Position numbers and translations under genes: made by a program. Below the pieces are notes generated by a model. That model made no database searches, was not told the origin of the DNA, and saw only the letters and a list, made by a program, of their open reading frames with translations. 64,000 nucleotides of DNA. Origin: Arion vulgaris. Taxonomy: Eukaryota > Mollusca > Gastropoda > Stylommatophora > Arionidae. The stretch covers positions 29,151,099-29,215,098 of the forward strand of contig CM036758.1 in assembly GCA_020796225.1 (NCBI GenBank). The letters are read 5' to 3'. Positions 11,001 to 20,104 of the stretch are shown piece after piece (position 1 is the first letter of the stretch; each line of letters starts with the position of its first letter).

Positions 11001-13898
11001 ACATACTAAAACGTATAGTCCCATCTACAATACAATTTGTCAGATTGAACATACTAAAACGTATAGTCCCAACTACAATACAATTTGTCAGATTGAACAT
11101 ACTAAAACGTATAGTCCCAACTACAATACAATTTGTCAGATTGAACATACTAAAACGTATAGTCCCAACTACAATACAATTTGTCAGATTGAACATACTA
11201 AAACGTATAGTCCCAACTACAATACAATTTGTCAGATTGAACATACTAAAACGTATAGTCCCAACTACAATACAATTTGTCAGATTGAACATACTAAAAC
11301 GTATAGTCCCATCTACAATACAATTTGTCAGATTGAACATACTAAAACGTATAGTCCCATCTACAATACAATTTGTCAGATTGAACATACTAAAACGTAT
11401 AGTCCAAACTACAATACAATTTGTCAGATTGAACATACTAAAACGTATAGTCCCAACTACAATACAATTTGTCAGATTGAACATACTAAAACGTATAGTC
11501 CCAACTACAATACAATTTGTCAGATTGAACATACTAAAACGTATAGTCCCATCTACAATACAATTTGTCAGATTGAACATACTAAAACGTATAGTCCCAT
11601 CTACAATACAATTTGTAAGATTGAACATACTAAAACGTATAGTCCCAACTACAATACAATTTGTCAGATTGAACATACTAAAACGTATAGTCCCATCTAC
11701 AATACAATTTATCAGATTGAACATACTAAAACGTATAGTCCCAACTACAATACAATTTGTCAGATTGAACATACTAAAACGTATAGTCCCAACTACAATA
11801 CAATTTGTCAGATTGAACATACTAAAACTTATAGTCCCATCTACAATACAATTTGTCAGATTGAACATACTAAAACGTATAGTCCCATCTACAATACAAT
11901 TTATCAGATTGAACATACTAAAACGTATAGTCCCATCTACAATACAATTTGTCAGATTGAACATACTAAAACGTATAGTCCCATCTACAATACAATTTGT
12001 CAGATTGAACATACTAAAACGTATAGTCCCATCTACAATACAATTTGTCAGATTGAACATACTAAAACTTATAGTCCCATCTACAATACAATTTGTCAGA
12101 TTGAACATACTAAAACGTATAGTCCCATCTACAATACAATTTGTCAGATTGAACATACTAAAACGTATAGTCCCATCTACAATACAATTTGTCAGATTGA
12201 ACATACTAAAACGTATAGTCCCATCTACAATACAATTTGTCAGATTGAACATACTAAAACGTATAGTCCCAACTACAATACAATTTGTCAGATTGAACAT
12301 ACTAAAACGTATAGTCCCAACTACAATACAATTTGTCAGATTGAACATACTAAAACGTATAGTCCCACCTACAATACAATTTGTCAGATTGAACATACTA
12401 AAACGTATAGTCCAAACTACAATACAATTTGTCAGATTGAACATACTAAACGTATAGTCCCAACTACAATACAATTTGTCAGATTGAACATACTAAAACG
12501 TATAGTCCCAACTACAATACAATTTGTCAGATTGAACATACTAAAACGTATAGTCCCATCTACAATACAATTTGTCAGATTGAACATACTAAAACGTATA
12601 GTCCCATCTACAATACAATTTGTCAGATTGAACATACTAAAACGTATAGTCCATCTACAATACAATTTGTCGATTGAACATACTAAAACGTATAGTCCAA
12701 CTACAATACAATTTGTCAGATTGAACATACTAAAACGTATAGTCCCATCTACAATACAATTTGTAAGATTGAACATACTAAAACGTATAGTCCCATCTAC
12801 AATACAATTTGTCAGATTGAACATACTAAAACGTATAGTCCCACCTACAATACAATTTGTCAGATTGAACATACTAAAACGTATAGTCCCATCTACAATA
12901 CAATTTGTCAGATTGAACATACTAAAACGTATAGTCCCATCTACAATACAATTTGCCAGATTGAACATACTAAAACGTATAGTCCCAACTACAATACAAT
13001 TTGTCAGATTGAACATACTAAAACGTATAGTCCCATCTACAATACAATTTGTCAGATTGAACATACTAAAACGTATAGTCCCAACTACAATACAATTTGT
13101 CAGATTGAACATACTAAAACGTATAGTCCCAAATACAATACAATTTGTCAGATTGAACATACTAAAACGTATAGTCCCATCTACAATACAATTTGTAAGA
13201 TTGAACATACTAAAACGTATAGTCCCATCTACAATACAATTTGTCAGATTGAACATACTAAAACGTATAGTCCCAACTACAATACAATTTGTCAGATTGA
13301 ACATACTAAAACGTATAGTCCATCTACAATACAATTTGTCAGATTGAACATACTAAAACGTATAGTCCCATCTACAATACAATTTGCCAGATTGAACATA
13401 CTAAAACGTATAGTCCCAACTACAATACAATTTGTCAGATTGAACATACTAAAACGTATAGTCCCATCTACAATACAATTTGTCAGATTGAACATACTAA
13501 AACGTATAGTCCCATCTACAATACAATTTGTCAGATTGAACATACTAAAACGTATAGTCCCAACTACAATACAATTTGTCAGATTGAACATACTAAAACG
13601 TATAGTCCCATCTACAATACAATTTGTCAGATTGAACATACTAAAACGTATAGTCCCAACTACAATACAATTTGTCAGATTGAACATACTAAAACGTATA
13701 GTCCCATCTACAATACAATTTGTAAGATTGAACATACTAAGTATAGTCTCTTAATAATTTGTCAGATTGAACATACTAAAACGTATAGTCCCAACTACAA
13801 ACATGTCGATTTGACATACTAAAACGTATAGTCCAACTTACAATACAATTTGTCAGATTGAACATACTAACGTATAGTCCAATCTCATACAATTTGTT
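8061..13898. repeat. 48-bp satellite-like array, about 121 units
   Basis: Units contain 'tgtcagattgaacatact', 'aaaacgtatagtccc' and 'actacaatacaattt'. The main variation is 'cccaacta' versus 'cccatcta', plus rarer 'gtaagatt', 'gccagatt', 'tatcagatt' and 'aaaactta' variants. The left part (8.06-10.7 kb) is mostly the 'cccaacta' type; the right part mixes both. The last 160 bp are ragged with deletions, as expected at an array edge. Open frames of 1046 (+, 9317-12457) and 1069 codons (-, 9265-12474) run through because 48 is a multiple of three and the unit has no stop in those frames. Confidence 0.97.
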
Positions 13899-13944
13899 AT
13901 TTTTTACTATTATTTCTTGTTTCTCTAGAGTGCTGATGTCTGCT

Positions 13945-14218
13945 CGAGGTAAGGGAGTGGATTAGTGCCAGTGTATCAAGCTATGTTCCTTGCGTTCTGA
14001 GAATTGCAGGTTTGAGTCGGACTTATTGTTAGTTGATTAGATGGTGTGTATTTTGTTTAGGAAATCTCTAGTTTGTTGATGTTGCTGTTGGTGCGAGTTC
14101 AGGAATTGTGCAGTTCTCTGAGGCAGGTGGCGTGTCATATCCGTGGAAAGGGACTCCGAGCCATACAGTAAAGCCTGATGCTATACTATCAATCCTTTAC
14201 CTTGCAACTTGTAGATAC
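13945..14218 (+). mobile_element. SINE-B copy, old and diverged
   Basis: Collinear with SINE-B at low identity: head near 'gtggattagtgccagtg', B-box-like 'GGTTTGAGTCGG', then 'gttgatgttgctgttggtgc', 'gaggcaggtggcgtgtcat', 'gggactccgagccata' and 'tatcaatccttt'. The 48-bp array ends just upstream. Confidence 0.65.
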
Positions 14219-14622
14219 TTTATTTATCTGATAATAATGCAGACGTTAACGCTCTGGGGCTAAATTAAGTCAAGATTCGATTTCAAGATCAATAGCTTGG
14301 CATTAGCTAACTTCAAGGCGTCTGAAATGTGAACAGTGTTCATGTACATTGCCGCTAATGACAACGGTATGAATGACAGACTAGTACAGACTTGAAATTT
14401 GAGCTGATTGAGTGAGTCCAAGTTAGCAGAAGGTTCATTTTGCAGGGAAGTGTGAGTCTAGTGCAAGAGCTAGAATCTCTTTGAGGTAGAAGAGTCGTGT
14501 ATCAAGAATACATTGTGAAAATCGATTGAGTAGTTTTTTTTTTCTAGTTTAGAAGATACAAATAATAAACGCTAGATTAGTTTGAACATGTTTAGTTTAG
14601 ACAAGTGCTTACATATATATTG
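14219..14622. other. Unassigned sequence
   Basis: No reading frame, repeat or RNA motif stands out in this 400-bp stretch. Confidence 0.5.
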
Positions 14623-14623
14623 T

Positions 14624-14716
14624 TGTTATTTCTATATGTATAGTTATACTTTATAGTTATACTTTATAGTTATACTTTATAGTTATTCTTTATAGTTATT
14701 CTTTATAGTTAGTATT
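14624..14716. repeat. 15-bp minisatellite, about 6 units
   Basis: Units of 'tatagttatacttta' change to 'tatagttattcttta' in the last two. The array abuts the LINE remnant that begins near 14725. Confidence 0.9.
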
Positions 14717-14724
14717 TATAAATT

Positions 14725-15345
14725 GGGGAGTACCAGAGTTTGGCACACGCAAACGTATAAAGCTAATGAGCGGGAAATCATAACGACAGAGATGAGGTGT
14801 CTTAGAAGAGTTGCAGGTGTGACAATACCAGACAAAATTAGAAATAAAGAAATCAGAAGAAGACTGGATGTGAAACCAGTCTTGCAATTTATCAAATAAC
14901 AACAGATTAAATCGGTTTGGACACCTGACAAGAATGCACTGGTGTCGCCTACCACGGAAGGCGGGGTCTCTGTGGCTAAGTGGTTAAGCCATTTGCCTTG
15001 TGAGTCGAAGGTCGTAGGTTCGAGGGCGGACCGTGCCATTCTGTACACGAGTGCAGTTTTTTCCAGAGACTTATAGGAGTGTTGCAGGAGCTACGGAGTT
15101 CGTGCTTTGTGCAATACCCTCGACAGGTGGCGTGCCATTTCTGCGGAGAGGGACCGAGCCGTATGAGGTAAAACCCGGTGCAATGGAGTCCATCCTTCGG
15201 CTTTTAAACTCTTTAAACAGAGAGCCACACAGAAAAAGTGTAATGAGTACAAGGCAAGAGGAAGACCACGCAAAAGATGGAACGACAGTCTCAAGAACAG
15301 CCTCACGAAAATGAATAACAGCTTACAATGTGCCTTAAAACAAGC
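14725..15345 (+). pseudogene. LINE ORF C-terminal remnant, interrupted by SINE-B
   Basis: The left half translates as '..TTEMRCLRRVAGV' and 'DKIRNKEIRRRLDVKPV', then after a -1/+1 shift near 14896 as 'NRLNRFGHLTRMHW'. This matches the E.R.LRR..G....D.IRN..IR motif and the GH..RM motif common at the end of RTE/CR1-like reverse-transcriptase ORFs. The SINE-B at 14962-15215 then intervenes. The right half continues with 'YKARGRPRKRWNDSL', the GRPR.RW.D motif that normally comes next. This is a different LINE type from the one at 6.0 and 20.1 kb. The upstream catalytic domains are absent. Confidence 0.78.
14962..15215 (+). mobile_element. SINE-B copy 3, inserted in a LINE remnant
   Basis: Head 'gtctctgtggctaagtggtt' (A box), B box GGTTCGAGGGC (one variant), then 'acgagtgcagttttttcc', 'agctacggagttcgtgcttt', 'cgacaggtggcgtgccattt', 'gggaccgagccgtatgagg' and 'gagtccatccttcggctttt'. 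It separates two consecutive parts of a LINE ORF. I could not find a clear target-site duplication by eye. Confidence 0.87.
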
Positions 15346-15809
15346 ACACACAACTAACTACGCCCCCCCCCCAACACTTCTATAAAGAAGTAAATGGTGG
15401 AAGAGAAGAAGAAGAAGAAGAAGACACATATAGAAAGAAATGAATAAACTGTAATGAAAACAAGACACGTTCAGTAACAACATGTCTAACAGAACAAAAT
15501 ATTTTCTTTCAGAATAATTGATTCTTGAGAAAAAAAACAAATACAATACAATAGATAATTTGGTTATTAGACACCGCATAAAACTTCCAGCTATAACCAG
15601 TATAAGCACATTATCACCTTTCTCTATGTGTTTACAACTTCTATATTACCTTCTTGTCTAAACACTTTTCATAATAAGATACTTTATTGAGATACTTTAT
15701 TACATAGACACACCTTTGTTTATGTTGTTCATAATTACCTGTGCAGCAGGTAAGTTTGGGTTGTGTATGTTAACACCAGTATCTCTCACTTGTGTGTTTT
15801 AAAGAAAAA
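15346..15809. other. Unassigned AT-rich sequence with a short (GAA)n run
   Basis: Contains a C9 run (15362-15372) and (AAG)n at about 15400-15425. There is no supported gene; open frames on the minus strand have low-complexity, T-rich origins. Confidence 0.5.
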
Positions 15810-16048
15810 GGGTTTTAAAGCGGAAGGATTGACTTCAATGCACCAGGTTTTATCCCATCTGGCTCGGTCCCTCTCCACAGAAATGGTACGCCACCTGCCG
15901 AGAGTATTGCACAAAGCACGAACTCCGTAGCTCCAGCCACAATCCTAGGGTGTCTGGAAAAATGCACTCGTGAACAGAACGGCGCGGTCCGGATTCGAAC
16001 CCACGACCTTCTATTCACGAGGCAAAGGTCTTAACCACTTAGTCATGC
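15810..16048 (-). mobile_element. SINE-B copy 4, reversed
   Basis: On the minus strand it reads from the head 'gactaagtggttaagacctt' through B box GGGTTCGAATCC and 'gagtgcatttttccagac', to 'tgaagtcaatccttccgctt' and 'taaaac'. It is the cleanest SINE-B copy in the window, with both promoter boxes intact. The 67-codon open frame inside it is not a gene. Confidence 0.88.
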
Positions 16049-16119
16049 ACAAAGTGATAGATACAGGTATTGAAGGTGTGGTATGATACATTAACTGTTT
16101 CATAGTAGTAAGTTAATAG

Positions 16120-16378
16120 TACATTGTTGGATGATGGTATGTTTCTAGAATCTGTTGATTACAAGGTGATGATGTTTATTAGTTACAGCTGGGTTGAATG
16201 TAACAAGTTGGATGATGGTATGTTTCTAGTTTATTAGTTACAGCTGGGTTGAATGTAACATTGTTGGATGATGGTATGTTTCTAGTTTATTAGTTACAGC
16301 TGGGTTGAATGTAACATTGTTGGATGATGGTATGTTTCTAGTTTATTAGTTACAGCTAGGTTGAATGTAACATGTTGG
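16120..16378. repeat. 56-bp minisatellite, about 4 units
   Basis: Units carry 'ttggatgatggtatgtttct' and 'tagttacagctgggttgaat'. Starts at 16208, 16264 and 16320 are 56 bp apart. The first unit contains an extra 'aatctgttgatt...' segment. Confidence 0.9.
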
Positions 16379-16450
16379 AATAGAGGAGCCATCTTTTATC
16401 TTTTATTATGAGTAGAATAGTTAGCATAGCGAATTGAACATGGTGTAGTG

Positions 16451-16758
16451 CAACGTTTCTCAAACTAAGGGCCGCGATCCCCCGGGTTAAGTGAAGTATT
16501 CACCGGGGATCCTCAAGCGATTGAAGAAATATTATAATCTTTGATATTTTGAACAGAAAAAATACATTTAAAGCTTAATTATATGCCTCTTGTTTTCTTT
16601 GTTGTTTAATAAAATGTTCAATTGAAGACATTGTTTACTATTGTATCATACAAATAATAATTTTTTGTCCATTTTCCTATATAGAAATGTTTGTGGCCAG
16701 CAGCAGCACAATGCATTTACAAGGGAGTCCGTGGTTATGCAAAGTTTGGGAACCTCTG
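16451..16758. mobile_element. hAT-type MITE, 308 bp, with 8-bp TSD
   Basis: The left end is CAACGTTTCTCAAACTAAGG. The reverse complement of the right end is CAGAGGTTCCCAAACTTTGC. These imperfect terminal inverted repeats fit the hAT consensus (CAG.G.TTC.CAAACT). The element is flanked on both sides by the perfect 8-bp direct repeat GTGTAGTG (16443-16450 and 16759-16766), the target-site duplication length typical of hAT transposition. The interior has no transposase frame, so it is a non-autonomous deletion derivative or MITE. The call rests on the TIR and TSD together. Confidence 0.88.
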
Positions 16759-16803
16759 GTGTAGTGTATTTATATCGGTGATTATACTATCTTGTTAGAG
16801 AGA

Positions 16804-16911
16804 ATATGCATGTAGGGAGAGTGTCTAGTGCCTACATTAATGGGGTAAACCTAATATGCATGTAGGGAGAGTGTCTAGTGCCTACATTAATGGGTAAACC
16901 TACACTAGAGA
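16804..16911. repeat. 50-bp tandem duplication
   Basis: Two adjacent copies of a 50-bp unit with 'aatatgcatgtagggagag' and 'tagtgcctacattaatggg', differing by one G in the G-run. Confidence 0.92.
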
Positions 16912-17077
16912 ATGTACCTACATGGAAGAGAACTACACCCACCAGCGTATCTACAAGTGAGACTTAAGCATGAAGAATGTAACAATACTGGAAATCATGT
17001 TTAAACAGTTGATGAATATCAATTACTTGTATATAGAAAAACCAGATGTATGTATATGATAATACCAACTTGAAATG

Positions 17078-17466
17078 TTAGTTCATGAAGTATTTAAACT
17101 AATAAAACATGTCAACTCTGTTTGAAGTGTTAGTTCATGAAGTATTTAAACTAATAAAACATGTCAACTCTGTTTGAAGTTTTAGTTCATGAAGTATTTA
17201 AACTAATAAAACATGTCAACTCTGTTTGAAGTGTTAGTTCATGAAGTATTAAACTAATAAAACATGTCAACTCTGTTTGAAGTGTTAGTTTATGAAGTAT
17301 TTAAACTAATAAAACATGTCAACTCTGTTTGAAGTGTTAGTTCATGAAGTATTTAAACTAATAAAACATGTCAACTCTGTTTGAAGTGTTAGTTTATGAA
17401 GTATTTAAACTAATAAAACATGTCAACTCTGTTTGAAGTTTTAGTTCATGAAGTATTTAAACTAAA
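17078..17466. repeat. 52-bp minisatellite, about 7.5 units
   Basis: Units hold 'gttagttcatgaagtattt', 'aaactaataaaacatgtcaa' and 'ctctgtttgaagt'. Variants 'gttttagttc' and 'gttagtttatg' recur, which suggests that blocks larger than one unit were copied. Confidence 0.93.
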
Positions 17467-17479
17467 GATATATTGATTC

Positions 17480-17925
17480 ATTGATTAATTTATAGGACCA
17501 TCATCATTGCACTTCGTTGAGTAACCATGTGTGCTCCGATTTCTTTCTTACACAGGAAGGTCCCAGCTGCAACCGGCGAGGGTCCCTGATGTAATTTTGA
17601 AGATGGTGAAGATATTTTTGTTGGAATATTATTTTTGAAATAATAGTAATAATAATAAATATCTTTTTCTAATGATATTTGCCCGGGCAGTGCCTTTCCA
17701 GACTGAGCTTCTGAGTTTTGAACTGCCAAGGGTTCCTTTACGTGCTCAAATTGAACATGGGACCTACGTTTTATTGTCCGTCTCCGATATGACTAGGAAC
17801 TCGATCTCCCTAAGCTGAGATCAGTCTGGAGAAGAAATTCATGATGGCTCTACGAGGGAGCGAAACTAGTACATTTTCACGAGAGACGAGCACATAACCT
17901 ATACGCCACAAAGGCCTCCCCATTT
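17480..17925 (-). mobile_element. SINE-D copy 1, reversed
   Basis: On the minus strand a tRNA-like head starts near 17925: 'gtggcgtataggttatgtgc' (A box), then 'tactagtttcgctccctcg' (B-box-like). The body and tail run down to 'catcatcattgcacttcgtt' (plus strand near 17500). It aligns over its length with 52670-53040. A (TAA)n-like run occupies 17640-17660. It is followed immediately, on the same strand, by a SINE-C copy. Confidence 0.72.
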
Positions 17926-17929
17926 GGAG

Positions 17930-18240
17930 AATATTGTTTTAGGCCCGTATTTTTTATCTACAGTCGGCAGACGATGGATGGTGTGGTCAACAACATCAAG
18001 CCAACCGCCTTTACTTTCCAGTTACCCAATTGAGGCTGGGTCGACCTGAGAGCCATTACGATCGGACAAATATTACACACCCACTTTGGGATTGAACCAT
18101 GGTTATGCGCCTAAGAAACGAGTTCACTAACAACTACGCTGCTGCAACGAGTTCACTAACAACTACGCTGCTGCAATGAGTTCACTAACAACTACGCTGC
18201 TGCAACGAGTTCACTAACAACTACGCTGCTGCGGTTCTCA
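17930..18240 (-). mobile_element. SINE-C copy 1, reversed, with expanded tRNA-like head
   Basis: The plus strand carries the family marks 'gatggatggtgtggtcaac', 'ccgcctttactttcca', 'gaggctgggtcgacctgaga' and 'cactttgggattgaaccatg' (the B box read in reverse). The end that would be the SINE 5' head ('aacgagttcactaacaacta' plus 'cgctgctgc') is tandemly repeated four times at about 18117-18235, instead of occurring once as at 50240-50270. Confidence 0.78.
18117..18236. repeat. 29-30-bp array made from the SINE-C head, 4 units
   Basis: Four near-identical units of 'gagttcactaacaactacgc' plus 'tgctgcaac'. Each contains the reverse complement of the A-box region of SINE-C. The last unit runs into 'ggttctcaac'. 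Confidence 0.9.
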
Positions 18241-18269
18241 ACTTGTACTTAGAAACATGTTAACATTGT

Positions 18270-19000
18270 ACATTTTTCATTGTTCATTTTAAGATCATCT
18301 TCATCGCTCATCGGACATGTCCATAATTGCTCCGATCTCCTCCCAAGCATGTATCTCAGTGTGTTTAGTCTAACAACTCCCGTTCTGTGTTGATTGATGT
18401 ATCTACGGGGTTTTCTCTCGTGGTTATCCCGTCTTGCCGCACATATCGGTATGCATAACTTGCGCAACCGAGATAGAGAATACCTTTATCTTCGTCGTTG
18501 AAATCTTCAGAGCGTATGTTTTCTCTGAGAGTATTGATGATGTTGCTTATGTCCATAGAAGACCCGTTCTCACTCGTTGCATTGTTCGCCAGTGCCTCTG
18601 CTCTCTCATTACCCTTCACCCCAACGTGACCCGGGACAAAGATGAAGGTATCTGGATTGACGAGTTTTGTATTAATTGTATCCACTGCCTTCGTACATAA
18701 CCGGCATTGATCTTTTGTATCATGCTCATAGAGTCGCTGAGTATGCGTGAGTGAATGTATGCGTCTGTAGCCCCTCCAACGAATTTGTCACCACCATAAC
18801 CTCCATAGTCGTGCTGCTGGTAATTGTCGTATATGCGCCACTAGGCTCTTTGATGACTTTTCCTTACGCTCTAGCCGTAAAGGCTCATGTACTCCGACAG
18901 TGTCGAATCACAGAACCATCAGTGTGAAGACAACAGCATCTTCCTCCCATGTGTAATCATTTATTACTGTTTCGATTTCTGAGTTGACTATTGTGGGCAG
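18270..19000 (-). pseudogene. LINE RNase H domain and C-terminal remnant
   Basis: On the minus strand a broken frame reads 'VVFT' with a following D/G/S-type start of RNase H. It continues with a 'SGAYTTTTSSTTME' -like block (the E-containing second catalytic helix) and 'TFIFVPGHVGVKGNERAEAL', where GH.G..GNE..D is the third RNase H motif, here with E in place of the usual D. The C-terminal tail 'INQHRTGVVRLNTL..MLGRRSEQLW' resembles the zinc-knuckle-like end of such LINE ORFs and recurs at 54254-54430. Several frameshifts and stops show that it is inactive. Confidence 0.8.
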
Positions 19001-19146
19001 CGAATCTCGACTTGGTTTTTTTTTTATCGTGGTGACTACTACAAAGGATTGTTTGTGATCAGTTGGTATTGGTATCCACTCTTCTCCATGGTCGATGGCC
19101 TGAATGGCACATACTCGTTGTATGACCTCCTCTGTGCGGCTCGGCA

Positions 19147-19172
19147 TATATATATATATATAAATATATATG
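19147..19172. repeat. (TA)n microsatellite
   Basis: Short TA run with one interruption. Confidence 0.85.
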
Positions 19173-19197
19173 TTTGTGCGCGCACGTAATTGCACAT

Positions 19198-19546
19198 TGT
19201 TTTCGTCATCACTAAAAGACGCTATGTTTGCCGTGTAGTGTGTATGTTTTCGTTATCACTAAAAGACGCTATGTTTGCTGTGTAGTGTGCATGTTTTCGT
19301 CATCACTAAAAGACGCTATGTTTGCCGTGTAGTGTGTATGTTTTCGTTATCACTAAAAGACGCTATGTTTGCCGTCTAGTGTGTATGTTTTCGTCATCAC
19401 TAAAAGACGCTATGTTTGCCGTGTAGTGTGTATGTTTTCGTTATCACTAAAAGACGCTATGTTTGCCGTCTAGTGTGTATGTTTTCGTCATCACTAAAAG
19501 ACGCTATGTTTGCCGTGTAGTGTGTATGTTTTCGTCATCACTAAAT
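19198..19546. repeat. 47-bp minisatellite, about 7.4 units, alternating types
   Basis: Units have 'ttttcgtcatcactaaaaga', 'cgctatgtttgccgtgtag' and 'tgtgtatg'. Successive units alternate between 'cgtcatc' and 'cgttatc', and partly between 'ccgtgtag' and 'ccgtctag'. The true repeating block over most of the array is therefore a 94-bp dimer. Confidence 0.93.
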
Positions 19547-20104
19547 CATTGACAACTTGCTCATGACTAGCAATATAATTAAACAACTATAGCTAAGACA
19601 AACTGATATATTATTTATAGATCAACAGCTCGTGTTGAGAGAGATGTAATGACTTGAAATAAACCATATGAGAACGCTGAAAAGCGAAACCACGTAAACA
19701 TGACGTTAATATGACATAAACATAATGTTAAACTAGTAAACAATAACGTTGGATATCAGAAATTTGTTTCACATGTCTGGTACATTGTTACATCATTTAC
19801 TTGTAATTTTTGGTCTAAATATGGGTTGTACATGTAGAATCTATTTTAGATCAGCTATAAATCGTACGCTAATGATATGATTACAGCAGCTGTAAGGCTA
19901 ACGTTGATGTGTAAGGTGGGAGTAATTGTTATGTGCGTTGGTAAACGTTATTATGGATCTGGGGCAGAGGAGAAATGTTTATGTGATGTAATATGTACTT
20001 CATACCTTGCGATTTGCAAAGCGTCTTGGGCATTTTTTCTATTCTTTCAACAAATAAAATCATTATCATATTGTAGTAACAACAAAACAGTTAATATAAA
20101 GCAG
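19547..20104. other. Unassigned sequence
   Basis: No supported gene. The 80-codon frame at 19877-20119 has no recognised motif and ends in the LINE remnant. Confidence 0.5.

Noticed and set aside
9265..12474. Very long overlapping open frames on both strands (over 1000 codons)
   Set aside because: They follow from a 48-bp unit with no stop in those frames. Variants change residues freely, and the frame breaks wherever the array has an indel.
15033..15314. Small ORFs inside SINE-B copies (also 1531-1767, 15815-16018)
   Set aside because: They recur wherever SINE-B occurs, include the tRNA-like promoter, and are by-products of the repeat.
18365..18685. Host RNase H gene
   Set aside because: The RNase H motif is followed by a LINE-type tail that recurs at 54.3 kb, and the frame is broken.
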